Of a stretch of DNA of 64,000 nt, positions 42,301 through 54,158 are shown piece after piece. The notes under the pieces were generated by a model, which did not search any database, was not told the DNA's origin, and saw only the letters and a list, made by a program, of their open reading frames with translations. The translations under genes were made by a program, and so were the position numbers. The first letter of the stretch is position 1, and each line of letters starts with the position of its first letter. Source of the DNA: Diprion similis (Eukaryota; Arthropoda; Insecta; Hymenoptera; Diprionidae); contig NC_060114.1 in NCBI RefSeq assembly GCF_021155765.1, positions 9,047,501 through 9,111,500 on the forward strand, read 5' to 3'.

Positions 42301-45300
42301 AAAAAATTTCCTTCGAGAAAACTATGTTGCTCGGGAATGATGCTTTACTGAATTGATCTAATAGTGTATTATATGTTAATGTATTGATAAATTTCCCTTG
42401 AACGCTATATTCATTTTCGGCCTATAATGGACAACATCAGAAATATCACCTTTTTTTTTAATAAAAGAGTTATTAATGAAAGTTTACAAGCAGTTGGATA
42501 AACATGAATAAGACACTACTCGTAACAAAATAGATTTGTTTTACATAATGCCTTGGACACAGAGATGGTATGGCTAAATATGTCCAAACATCTCGCATGA
42601 CGGTTGACCAACTCACATAATCTGTTGAAGATCGATTTATAGCGCATCTCACTACGGGGAATAGAAATAGCAAATCATTGGCAGTTATCTCTTAGCATTC
42701 TCCCCGGAACATGCATTCCAAAAATACCCACCATCTCGGGGCAATCTGTCAAATTGTTAAAAACTTTAAATAAGATACAATTATCAAGTGCAATTCATTT
42801 TGAACTAAGAATTCCGAAAAAGTAATAACTCTCGAATCAAGAACCGCTTTAGGAAAATTTCAACCGTTTTGTCTTTTCCTGTTCAGCGTGTTTAGCTTCG
42901 AAGTGCCGAGCATAGATGTAACAGCGATGAATCTGCGAAGAGACGATGTGGAGCGAGGATCCAACGAGGGAGGAATCGGACAACCTGAGACCCCGTCCGA
43001 CATCCAGGTAACAGTAACAAGCACAACGCTTGATACGAGCTCGCCGTCGGACGATACGACGATACAGGACACAATGATATCGCCGGACACGGATTCGCCG
43101 AACTCAAGGAACGCGTCGCCGGACGAAGGTGTCAACCTCAGAAAATTCGACCGCGAGAGGAAAGTCGACGGGTCGAGGAGCAGCTTCAGCTGCAGCAACA
43201 GCATTGTCAGCTCGGACAGCATGATGCTGGATAGCTCGACGACGATGGACTCAAGGAACCTGACGGTCAAGAACAGTGAGAGCGAAATCGGTGCGTGTAC
43301 AATCTCGCGTATATCAATCTTTCACCAATTGGGAATGAAAGTGCGGCGCTGTGACATCTGGTGGTGAAAAAATGCCTCACTCGAACCGGGTCATATTTAA
43401 TTTTAAAACTCCTCCATCGTCGTGTTTTTTGCGTTGTATCGATTCTGTACTCAAAAACTAAAGTCTCACAGCTTGCACCGAGTTTTCTGCACTTTCGTTC
43501 CCTCATAATTGACCTAAAATAATCCGCTGACAGCCCGGTTCTCGGCGCCATGTTGCTCGTATGCCACGCCCCCACATTCGTTCCCAATAGGCGATGATAC
43601 CGCGTGGATAACCTCGCGTCACGCTTTTCAGGACACATAGACAGCGACATTCTCGACACTACGAAGCATTCGGACAGTCCAGAGATGGGGCACATCGATT
43701 CGCCTGACAACTCCGACACCTGTCACAGCGACGGACAGAACTCAGAGAGCATCATCGATGATCTCAGCTCCCTTGGACAGGATCTTATCAGTGCAATGAT
43801 CGGTGAGAAGTACGACTCGGTCAGGGACTGTCTCAAGTCCGAGCAGCCCGAGAAACCACAGAAATTCTGTAGTCTCGCGCAGTTTGTCGAGGGCAATGAC
43901 ATCGCCAGGCGATCCTTCAAGAAACCGGCACGGAACGTGAGAAAAGTCGACAAAGAGGTAGAAAGATTTTACGATAAGAATTGATGCTCTCTTCAGTTAT
44001 TTTCAATAATGTCATTATACATTTTAACTTTCACTATTCTTTTTTAGAAAAAACAAAAAAAAAACAAGGGAAGTTGTTACAATCATCTCGAAACAGAATA
44101 GCTGTTTTCACTAGATCTTTACATTTGGAGATCTAGTGAATTCCCTACGACCATTTTCAGATGAATGTCTAGGTGTATGTGATCAATTTTTCGACAGACA
44201 TTACCTAGTACGAATGCATTGACTTTTACAATTCTGGTCTCAATCGATGGGGATACTCTTGAGTTAAGACTGATTAAATTTGGTATTCGATCGATTCAGC
44301 AGTTTTCGAGCTATTCGAATAGCAAAATTGTTAATGAAACGGTTTCGTTTGATGATATTTTATTAGCTAAAAACACATCGAGATGAGCAATAAGAACCGC
44401 TTGTTCGCAGGTAATGTTCAAACTCCAGATAGCGGCTTCTTCTACCGATCTGACTGAGGACGCGGATGCCAAAGGGAATGGAAACAACCCGATGGAACTG
44501 ACGACAGAGTCGAAAAACCCTGAGGAGGACAGAATCTCGGATCTGCTGAGCCCTGTCTGCTGTTTTACCGTCGCCTCTGACGCAACACCGACTAGCGAAA
44601 AATCGCCGCCCTCCTTCCCGCCTGTTATTAGTGTGATTGTCGACCCGCCGAGTCCGTCGATGTCGATAGATCATCACGAGGAACTCAACGCCCCGTGCAA
44701 AATCGACCCTCGGTATCGACGGTACAGTGGAGGCAGCATGGAAAAACGTGGGTTGCCGATCGCTTTAGAAAAACTTTCCGAAATTCGATGCATCACAGCG
44801 TTTTCTGTTCCTTAGTGAGCGTTGAGCTGCCAGGCCTTGGATGTTCGCCACAAGCAACGAGGCGCATAAGCAGCGGGAGCCTCCTCAAGGCCTCGGAAGT
44901 CGTTTCGCTGGCCGCAAGCGCTGCCAGGTTCGGCGGTTCTAGTCTCAGTCTAAGACACGAGCGTGCAAAGTCCGTCGACAAGAGCAGCGAGGACGCTAAA
45001 AAGCTGCCGATCATAAATCCCCTGGTTCAGCTACCGATGTGGCCGAGTAAGTACGTGTTGAGGGGCCGTTCACTTGGAAATGAATTGAATCTTTCCAATT
45101 AAACTAATGCCTAATACATATCTTCTTCTTTTAATAGTTGCCAAACACTTGTAGAGTTCTTCTCTGGTACATAAGTAAATAGATAAATAATTCAATATTA
45201 TTGATTTCTAACTTATCACGTGATTTCCATTGATTGCCAATGATTTACGATCGTCCGAGGCTATTTTCAGTATTTCAGTAGGGAAAAGTCAGGGAGTTTT

Positions 45301-48300
45301 GAAAATAAGACTGGAATTTTGAGTCTGTCGAAGAAATAAACTCGTTCCTTTACAATCGATCTTGAGAAAAAATAACTGCACTTAAAACTTTGGTTACTGG
45401 AAAAATACTATTTTCAGGCTGGAATATCTGGAATATCTGGAGATCTCCTAGAACGTTGGAAAATTAAATATGATCAATGAAAAATATGTTGTAAACTAGA
45501 AATCAATTACGTTATTTCAAGTGATTCGCAACAATTTCAAATAATTTCAGATTTTGGCTCAATTGGTTTACCATTATTTCTAAGAACATTGTAGTCATCC
45601 AATTTCTTTTAATTAACAATTTGATTTCCAATCGTTGAATATATGACTTCCTCCAGCGCACCAGCTCTCGATACGGGTCGTAATCGACCATTTTGGACGT
45701 GAAAATGATCTTCCGATATTTCCAGATGTCAGCAGAGGAGCCGGACTGATCAGCCAAGCGCTTCTGGCCAATGCCGACGCGCTTTGTGCCGCTGTTTCTC
45801 CTCTCATGGATCCGGACGAGACTTTGCTGTAAGATGTTTCTGTTGAAATTTGATTTATCATGTTAAAACTTCCGTCGTTACAATTTTCATCCGGGAAAAT
45901 TGACCACGAAACGTTTTTACAAAAACCTATAGGGAAGGCTACTACGAGCGCTGCGTGATGAACAACTACTTCGGCATTGGTATAGACGCTAAAATAAGCT
46001 TAGACTTTCACCACAAGCGCGAGGAACATCCCGAGAAGTGTAGATCGCGCGCAAAAAACTACATGTGGTACGGCGTTCTGGGGTCTAAACAGTGGCTGCA
46101 GAAGACTTACAAGAATCTCGAGCAGCGAGTGCAGCTCGAATGCGATGGGCAGAGAATACCGCTTCCCTCGTTGCAAGGCATCGTAGTTTTAAACATACCA
46201 AGGTAGTTGTTTTTGCCGTTTTATCGAAACACCCGTTTCCTCGTTTTCCCCGTTATTTTCAAACAACATTGAAGCAAAAAAAAAAAAAAAAAACTCGTTT
46301 TCACACAGTTTCATGGGGGGGACAAATTTCTGGGGTGGCACCAAGGAGGGTGATCTTTTCCTGGCGCCGTCCTTCGATGACAGGATACTCGAAGTCGTCG
46401 CCGTCTTCGGATCCGTACAAATGGCTGCCTCACGTCTGATCAATCTACAGCATCACAGGATAGCGCAGTGTCAGACAGTTCAGATAAACATTCTCGGCGA
46501 GGAAGGAGTGCCGATTCAAGTCGACGGCGAGGCCTGGATTCAGCCGCCGGGAATGATCAGGATAATACACAAAAACCGGATGCAAATGCTGTACAGGAAC
46601 AGAGTGAGACTCAACGGAAAAAATTATTCCCCATCTGTTGGATGAAAAAAAAAGTCAACGAGCCTTCGTGCTCAGAATTCATACTAGCTTTGATCAAATT
46701 TGATTCGATATTATCCACCTTTGTTGTCGTCTCAACCGAAATTTCTATTCTCTTCTTTCAGGCGCTGGAAACTTCTTTGCGAACCTGGGAGGAGAAGCAG
46801 CGAAGCTCAACCTCGACGTCGACATCGCAGTCGACGTCGACTTTGTCGGGCGGTTCGCAGACCCCGTCGTCGCAGGTGGACGCCAGGCCGTCAAACCTGA
46901 ACGAGGAGGAAATGGCCGTGTTGCTGTCGTTCATCGAGACTGTGACGACCCTTGTCAAGTGGGTCAAGCTCCTCATAATCTCGCATCCTAGTCTCGAGCC
47001 GGACTTGTATCAAGTAGCGGCAAGGACGGCGCTCAGTTTGGAAAACGTTCATCCCGGTGGAAAGATTATCCAAGGGGTCCGTATCTGTCGTATTTGAATA
47101 GTACTTTCTATACCTAGGCTGTAAAGTAAGATTTTGCAGCCTCATAAGAATTGTGCGTTTCTCACTTGGTCCGTAAAATCTTACGGCCGAGGTGCGAAAA
47201 CAGTTTTTATACGAGAATCCCTAAAGTATCGCATTTTCGGTCGTGTTTTACGCCGAACAGGTGTACTGTACGAATACTCAATCGAAAAGTAATTTTCTCT
47301 TTTCGGACACGACGAGACGTTTGCATTTGAATTTCAGCCAGACTTGAGGCCCGTCGTCACGGAGCTCGTTTCTAGCGCTCGACAGCTTTACGAAGACTCT
47401 TGTGAACTGCTCAGAGACAAGGCGCATAATTTGGTGAGAAATTTACCCCCCCCCCCCCCCTTTCCGACCCCATTTCGCGACTTATCTCTATTTGTTTGTC
47501 GCATCATTCTTGAATCAATTTTCATTCACAGAGACTGAGAGAAGACCTGGAAAGCAAATTGTCTGCTTCGTTGGCTGGCATGGAACAAGAACTGAGGAAA
47601 TGTGTCTTCGATGAATCCGGCACCGGTCTCGTCTACCTTCATCATCTGCAGGCTGACGAACAGGTACAATTTATCCACATTATTTTCATTTAATACACGA
47701 TCGCTCTTTCCAGGGTAAATATTTACCTACATCTTTTTATATTATACACGCACACCTTTTCTTCAAACTCTACAATTAAGTTATATCTGTTTGTAAATAT
47801 TTTATCATTGAAACTTGCAAATTTGGCGCTTGTTTTGCGGTTGCATTTAATTTTCTGCGAAGATGACAGAAAGAAATAGAAAATAGCTCATGAGATGAAA
47901 AATTACCAATTTTTTTTAGAAAACCAAAGTAATTAGTTGTTCAAACCAATACATAATTGCTGACGAATGGTGAAAAAATCAACCTAAATCGTTACAATCG
48001 ACTGCGATTGGTATTAAAAAAGTCGGTTTAAAAATTTTTGTCCAAATTTAGGAAATTTGCTTTGGAACTGCGAAACTTTTCGATCATAGGATGTTTATTT
48101 TTATCAATATATGTATAAAGCAGGAACTTGTTCAACTACAACTAGTCGGTTTTCGAATTATATTTACTCGCTGTCAAGCCTTCTAAAGTACACATAAAAT
48201 TCTCATTGACAAAACTATATCAGAAATTTGTCGTTATTGTAGAAGTAAATAAATTGTTAGTATCGTTATCTTTATCATATCATTATTAGTCGTTGTCTCG

Positions 48301-49791
48301 TCGTCACAACATATCTTTCATAGCCTCACGAAATCCTCCCACACGCATTTTTTTCTTATGTAAAACATACTATTCTTAGTATTACTACGATTATTATTAC
48401 TGTTATTGTTATTAGTATAATCATGGTTATTATTATCATCGCCACTACTATTATCATCATTATAATTAATAAATTGTCCTGTGCTTTTGTTTCGGATTGA
48501 CTGAGTACTCAATTCAGTTGCTGGTAATACGCTTTTCATCAAATTTATAGTACCTAATTATATATATGTGTATACAATTTATGTGTGTATGTATGTACAT
48601 AGGATATATAATTGTATGTGTAACGATATCAGCAGAATAGACCGATTGGTTCGTTGCTTAATTTTCAGTTTTGTTTTTGGATTCGCTTGCTAGTCATGCA
48701 TATTTACAAGTCATTACGCTCGATACGCTTCGCTACTTTGGCTAATTTTATTTAACGATTGGTATTTTTATCACACAATACAAAAAAGGAAAACGAAACT
48801 GGCAGGAAAATGAGGAAAAAGACTGATACACAGCATGTTCGCATGTTTACTATTGCACAACGGTTTCTTTGGTGAACAAATATTCCTCGTTCATTCTTTG
48901 CTATTATCATATTATTATTTGTGAAATTCGTGTTTCAATATCGATTCAATTTTTTTGGCTGAAAGATGAACCGTTCACCAAAGATAGCGCGGCCAGCTGA
49001 GGATCTCTGTGTAATACTAATACACGCCTAACGTGCCTAGAAATTTAACAAGCTTATGGCTGGGTTCACCGATTTTCAGCGAACTAGTTTACGATCGATA
49101 TTTCGATCCTTCTGCAAACCGTGCCGATCAAAATTTCGACCAACGATCAGGTTTGCTGAAAATTAAACAAGTCAGGGTTGTTACAGACCTAAGAAAATCT
49201 GGAAATTCCATTTACAATCTGAAACTCGAAATCCAGTATCGATACTTGTGATTATGTAACGATTGTAAATTTTATTCCGTTTCGATTAGCAAAGAGTTTC
49301 GTAATTCTCTGCGATAGGAATTAGAGAATGTGAAATATCATTGTACAATTTCGATTATAAAGAGCTAAGATTTGTAACAACCTTTGATTGGTGGACTTTG
49401 CTTCCTTTAATGTAACAAATAGAACTAACAAGGCTAACAAGAACGCCCTTAACGCTGTTCTTCGTCTGTAAATCTGGCTCCACAGGGTGATAAAAAGAAT
49501 CGTCACCGAGGATTGTTCTGGTTAAAGTTTCGCCGGACAGGATGGGGTTCGGGAAATCATCCCGGCGGGTCGGTGCCGGCTCGCGATCAAGCGACGACTT
49601 GGAACGTGCCCGAGGTTTGCTCGTGGCTTGAGAGTCTTCAGCTTGGCGAATATGCTGAGAATTTCATGTCGCACGATATCAGAGGTAAGGAGTTACTCAC
49701 CCTGGCCAGAAGGGATCTCAAAGAGCTCGGCATTACCAAAGTCGGACACGTCAAGCGAATTCTACAGGCCATCAACGACCTTAATAATTAG
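23933..49791 (+). CDS. Dgk: Type II diacylglycerol kinase (delta/eta class)
   Basis: Twenty-four phase-consistent coding exons give 1751 residues: 23933-24280, 24471-24593, 34785-34865, 38699-38906, 38998-39134, 39219-39310, 39462-39592, 39677-39845, 39940-40042, 40750-41072, 41148-41471, 41588-41742, 41826-42072, 42887-43290, 43632-43957, 44411-44747, 44816-45046, 45726-45828, 45933-46202, 46309-46603, 46762-47076, 47338-47433, 47532-47663, 49486-49791. Domains in order: basic then poly-Asp N-terminus (1-116), PH (about 122-215, [15 protein letters not shown]), C1a (232-281), C1b (305-355), catalytic domain (from 389, [32 protein letters not shown] near 472), a disordered linker of roughly 740 residues, accessory catalytic half (about 1278-1470, [18 protein letters not shown]) and C-terminal SAM (1688-1749). 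The family phosphorylates diacylglycerol to phosphatidic acid at membranes. The Gly-rich loop reads SGDGS at 446-450, not GGDG. Intron 11 has a GC donor. Confidence 0.95.
24089..24166 (+). repeat. GAT/GAC trinucleotide tract coding for poly-Asp
   Basis: Within the first coding exon of the diacylglycerol kinase gene. It encodes an Asp/Glu run at about residues 53-78 with one stretch of twelve Asp. The two Asp codons are mixed, which should make it more stable than a pure repeat. Confidence 0.85.
24362..24384. repeat. CT microsatellite in diacylglycerol kinase intron 1
   Basis: About eleven CT units in the intron between the first two coding exons. It lies upstream of the acceptor at 24470. 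Confidence 0.85.
25620..25990. promoter_or_regulatory. CpG-rich segment inside intron 2
   Basis: CG dinucleotides are dense here (for example GCGCGTCGTCGGTTCGGCGCGC) compared with the AT-rich surroundings. This could mark an alternative promoter, an enhancer or an unannotated RNA. A minus-strand frame of about 200 codons crosses it, but its sequence looks compositional and not protein-like. Confidence 0.35.
32548..32565. repeat. Poly-G run of 18
   Basis: Eighteen consecutive G residues preceded by GGGGGTC, within intron 2 of the diacylglycerol kinase gene. It could form a G-quadruplex and is a likely sequencing-error spot. Confidence 0.8.
32722..32748. repeat. ACCTAT hexamer tandem array
   Basis: About four and a half copies of ACCTAT, directly after a short CCAT array at 32709-32720. 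Confidence 0.8.
34866..38698 (+). other. Diacylglycerol kinase intron 3 (3.8 kb)
   Basis: The intron is phase 0 and also interrupts the PH domain (HSFQ then VITPFRSL). It hosts the antisense tRNA-Thr gene at 36277-36348. The part at 37480-37800 is unusually rich in AACCTAA-like strings. No other coding exon is recognisable. Confidence 0.7.
36277..36348 (-). tRNA. tRNA-Thr (anticodon CGT)
   Basis: A 72-base intronless tRNA on the minus strand. The acceptor stem GCCTCTT/AGGAGGC has one U-G pair; discriminator A. The D-arm reads GCTCAGTGGTAGAGC. The anticodon stem CTGGT/ACCAG encloses loop CTCGTAA, giving CGT. The T-arm is GTGAG-TTCAAAC-CTCAC. A TTTT at about 36266-36270 just past the 3' end can serve as a Pol III stop. 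It lies inside intron 3 of the diacylglycerol kinase gene, antisense to it. Confidence 0.96.
39361..39394. repeat. TTTA tetranucleotide microsatellite
   Basis: About 8.5 uninterrupted TTTA units in the intron between the sixth and seventh coding exons of the diacylglycerol kinase gene. Confidence 0.85.
47446..47460. repeat. Poly-C run of 15
   Basis: Fifteen C residues begin 13 bases inside intron 22 of the diacylglycerol kinase gene, just after the donor at 47434. Confidence 0.8.
47664..49485 (+). other. Diacylglycerol kinase intron 23 (1.8 kb)
   Basis: AT-rich intron before the SAM-encoding last exon. It contains GTTATTATTA-type simple sequence at 48370-48480. No coding exon is recognised. 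Confidence 0.6.
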
Positions 49792-50559
49792 TAGAGTTCG
49801 TTATTATCGCCTTCGTCGTCGTCGTCTTCATAGTCGATTTGTCTGTTCCTTGACGATCGGATTAAACGTTAACGAATAAACTAATGATCTGTTAGTTGGA
49901 GTGCAATCATTCATGACGATTGTGACGATTTTCGAACTGCTAAAGAGAGAAACAGAGGAACTTGCGATGATGAAGACCAAAAACCAAAGATAAGATGATG
50001 GAGAAGATGAGACAAAGAAGTAGAAACGGAAATCGCTACTTTTCTTCCTAATAAATATGGAATATTATTAGAATTTTCCGACGTGAGAACCAAAGAAACG
50101 AAAACTAGAAAGGAGCCAAAAAAAAAAAAACCGACAGGTATTTATTCTAAAGCACTATATATTTAAGCTAATATAATACTAATGATTATAATCATCGTCG
50201 AAGAAGGAAAGGATAAAGGGAAATTCTTAAACTCTTTTCTTTGATAATAATTTACATATTTCACCTCTTTTACCATTACTATTAATTTGAATCAATAACG
50301 ACTACGACGACGACAAAAGTGAGTGTGGCATCTAAGCGTGAAAATGAAGAGAGAAAAAGACATTGTCGATCGAATAATTCACCTTTCCAACCTTTGCCGT
50401 GTGACACTATTTTTTTTTATTTTTCAACTACAATTGTAAAAATTTGCAAAAAACGTACAAAATATACCAAAAAGCTCTTTAGACTAATTCGTACTGGAAT
50501 CCGGCGAGAAAGAAGTCGAAGAAAAACGCATTGTTGCGACTAATTAAAATTATATTTGC

Positions 50560-50600
50560 GAAGAAGAAGAAGAAGAAGAAGAAGAAGAAGATGATGATGA
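50560..50600. repeat. GAA then GAT trinucleotide repeat
   Basis: About ten GAA units followed by four GAT units, in the 3' flank of the diacylglycerol kinase gene. Confidence 0.85.
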
Positions 50601-51804
50601 TTAAAATACAAAAAAACTTCTATCATACAGATTTAAATGAATATAATATTAGAATAAGTGTGTGCAATCTCAATTTACGAACGATAATGACGATGAAGAT
50701 GATAAAATACGCGTCGAAACAGTAGGAAAAGAAAAACATTAACATTGATCTCATTCTCTATTTATAATAATAAAAATAAAAAAATATATATATATATATT
50801 TATATATATACGTATAATAATCAGACGAACGAATCTCTTTCGATATCGATATCATTTTTCCACCAGCGTTATTGTTTTCTCTTTATATTTCGTTTCTTTA
50901 TTGAATATGAGATGACGCGTACCAATATCGCAGTATTAGAAGCTCACGAAAAGTATCGTAAGAACTGAGAAACGACGAAGTGTGAGTCAACGATAATGAT
51001 AAAGCAAGAAACTAATCATAAAGTAAATTAATATTACGTAATATACGCTAAACCTTGAATCTTCCCGACTTCTATAATGTTATACATATGGATAAAATGT
51101 AATATTTACAAACCTATACCTACATTGTAAACTGTTTTTAATAGCTAGAGGGCGCTAGGAATTTGTAGCGAGTAGCTACGAATACCTGCGTTACACGCGT
51201 ACCAAGTCTCTTCGGCGGTATCGAAAAAAAACAAAAAACGACTAGGCATAAGGAGTTTAAAGTTACGTAAAGTATTTAAAACTGTTTAACGTTATTATTA
51301 TTATTTTCAATGGTTACTAGGAGAGGAAGTAGAAGAATAGTTGAACTTATAATTAACCGTAAACGTGCGCACCGCCGTTTTCTTCAAGGCATAAAGTAAA
51401 TAATATCCGTTATACGCGGCAAAGAACCAAATAACGAAAATATAAAGAGAAGAGTCGAGACGGGATGCGACGGAATGTAAAAATAGGAAAGGAAGAATCT
51501 CTTGATAAATTTCACTCGGAAAGGAAAAAAAAATGGAGGAATATATATATATATGTGTATACACACACAAATAAGCAATTGAACGACACGGCGCAATAAT
51601 TATCAGTATTTTTTTCAACGACAAAAAGACAAAGATGGTAAACAAAAACGAAAGATAACAACCGAAATACACTTACAGTATTTCAGTGTTATCTTAAAGT
51701 GAAAGAACTCAACGGAAAAATATATTTATTTGTGTTGCTGAGGGTAAAAATAATCGAGAATAATCGAAATTAGATACAATTGCTTACAGATATCATGAAA
51801 CGAA

Positions 51805-52750
51805 AATTAAGGGGGTATCTAAGCCTCGAAATTATTTCTGGTAGATTTTCAATTGTTTTCGTTTTAGATTCTCAGGTTTCAACATATCAATGTGTGGCCG
51901 CGAATCGCAAGCATTTTCACAACGGTTTAACCGGTGAGCTTAGAAATTTTTACTGTAGCTTCATGTCATTACGAACTAGGTTTTTGTCCGGTAGGTCCGG
52001 TAAAAATGTTACTTTAAATCTGGGAAACGGATTTTTCTCACAAGGAAGCCTAGGTAGGTCAACGCCTCCGATCTTGATCTAGTCCATATACATTGTATTG
52101 CATCGAAAACTAAGAGATACGTTTATTTTTTTAACTGGTAATAAACGGTTTAGAGGGGTGAAAACGACCCTCAAAGATGGACACTCGACGGGGTAATTTC
52201 TTGACGCGCTTCATGTATTTCGAGCTGCAGCGTCAGTTTCATTCAAATCCATCAAGCGCATCAAGAAATCACCTCGTTGGGTGCCTATCTGTAGGTGTCG
52301 TTTTCACCGCTCTAAACCGTTTATTAGCCGATTAAAAAAATTGAATGAACTAGATTAAAATCGGAGGGGTCGACCTCCCTAGGGTTCCTTGTCAGTTAAA
52401 AATTTCATAACTCTACCAAATGTCGATTCATAAAATATCTGTCGCACAGAAGTTTAAACCGTACCTTGCCCGCCAAAACAATCCCCAGTTTTTTATTTTC
52501 GAATTCTCTGTTGGCCGGGATCGTAATCGCAGATTTCAGCACAACTTTTCGTCGACCAGTAATTGAGTGGCTGCAACGGCAAAGATTTCATGCTACAGTG
52601 ACCCTTTTTTTTTAAATTGAAACTGAAATTGTACACTTTAACACCGTACTTTTTATATTTGTGTCCGTACATGTCCGTTAATGTTATACCGTTCTGAAAA
52701 TTGTCAACGTTTTATGGAGCTCGAGACTTAGATGCCTGCTTAAGTAGGGG
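51805..52750. mobile_element. Decayed long inverted-repeat (fold-back) element
   Basis: The sequence folds on a centre near 52230 (GAGCTGCAGC). Inner arms match well: ATAAACGGTTTAGAGG at 52141 pairs with the complement at 52311-52326, and TTTCTTGACGCGCTT pairs with AAGCGCATCAAGAAA. Middle blocks also pair: CACAAGGAAGCCTAGG near 52039 with CCTAGGGTTCCTTGTC near 52379. Outer blocks pair too: GTATCTAAGCCTCGAA at about 51814 with TCGAGACTTAGATGCC near 52721. Arms of roughly 400 bases have diverged with indels. No transposase is seen and no target duplication is evident. It resembles a non-autonomous DNA transposon or MITE-like element. Confidence 0.6.
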
Positions 52751-53249
52751 GATCTTATTTAAACCCATAATTTAATTATACACTTACAAAAGATTTGAAA
52801 TTCTCGAGTTAACGAAGAATAAATAAAGAATTGAACAAGTAAACAAAAATCAAGAAATAATAACAGTAACAAAACTTTATTCAAGTTGTAAAATTTTACG
52901 AAAATCACCGGCGTCCTTTTCTCCTTCTCTCCTTTTCTGCCGAAGAGCCTCCCGGAGGCTATAAAAATATATCTCTTGCCTTCATCACTGCGATGTATGA
53001 TACACGAGTACATGTATATACCTTTATTTATCTATCTATACTATACACACAGCATACCTAACAGTAATGTAAAAATGTACATTTTTCTATATTATACTCT
53101 GTATTAATATCAATGTGTACCTCGATACCTATCATTATAATGAAAGAGCAAGCTATAAAACCGCCAAAAAACAAAAACGAAACAAAAATAAAAGAAAAGG
53201 GAGAAGAAAAAACAATCTATTCATCTTTAAAAACTACTAATATTGATTA

Positions 53250-53277
53250 TTAATAATAATAATAATAATAATAATAA
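53250..53277. repeat. TAA trinucleotide microsatellite
   Basis: About nine TAA units in AT-rich flank. Confidence 0.85.
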
Positions 53278-54132
53278 CAACAAAAACACACATCTCTCAG
53301 ACTGTTTCTTAAACGACCTACATGCATAATATAATAATAATAATAATACAACTTTTAAAAATTATACTTATAATGATGAATGATGAACCACTATTAAATA
53401 AAATAAATTAATAAATAATATTTAATCCTATGATGAAAATTAATTTAATAACAAAAATCCAACAAATTCTACATACGTAATGTATCTGGACAAGAAAAGA
53501 AAGAAAAAAAATAATAATTAATATAATAATAATATTAATATTTAATAAAACAAATTAAAACTAATCGAAGTTATATTCTAAATCTATAAGCAATAGTTTG
53601 TATCTATCGACTGGTTTACACGTAATAATCGTACATTCATAGTTATTACATTTTTAATTATACCGCGGAATCTTATTATAAAAAAAATAGTAATTGTAAT
53701 TTATTATTATTATTCTTGCTATCGTCATTGATAATTGATGATAATTATTACTTGCACAAAAATTTCTAAAATTATCCGCGTTAATCGTGGATACTTATTG
53801 CTATTATTACAATAATACGTAGCACGGCTAGCTGTTGTTTAAAGAGAATAATATACAAGGAAACGAATAAACACCCTTCAAAGTTGACAAACAAATCTAC
53901 ATGCATACATATATAATATAAAACTTATGCATAATAAGGGTTTCAATCACTCATTCCAAAACGTATATGTATACATAATATATTCTACATTATATTTAAA
54001 TATATTTACTTAAAATTACATACCCTAATCACAGATTACATTGCAGAAAAATAGAGAAAATATGGGCGGGGAGGGAAGGTAATAGATATTAACGACATAC
54101 CCATATATATATATACATATATAGCCGGTTCA

Positions 54133-54158
54133 TAAATAAATAAATAAATAAATAAATA
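54133..54158. repeat. AAAT tetranucleotide microsatellite
   Basis: About six AAAT units between TA-rich tracts. Confidence 0.8.

Noticed and set aside
51780-52082. Open frame of 100 codons in the left arm of the fold-back element
   Set aside because: The element's arms have diverged with indels, and the frame has no transposase motif. It is probably chance.
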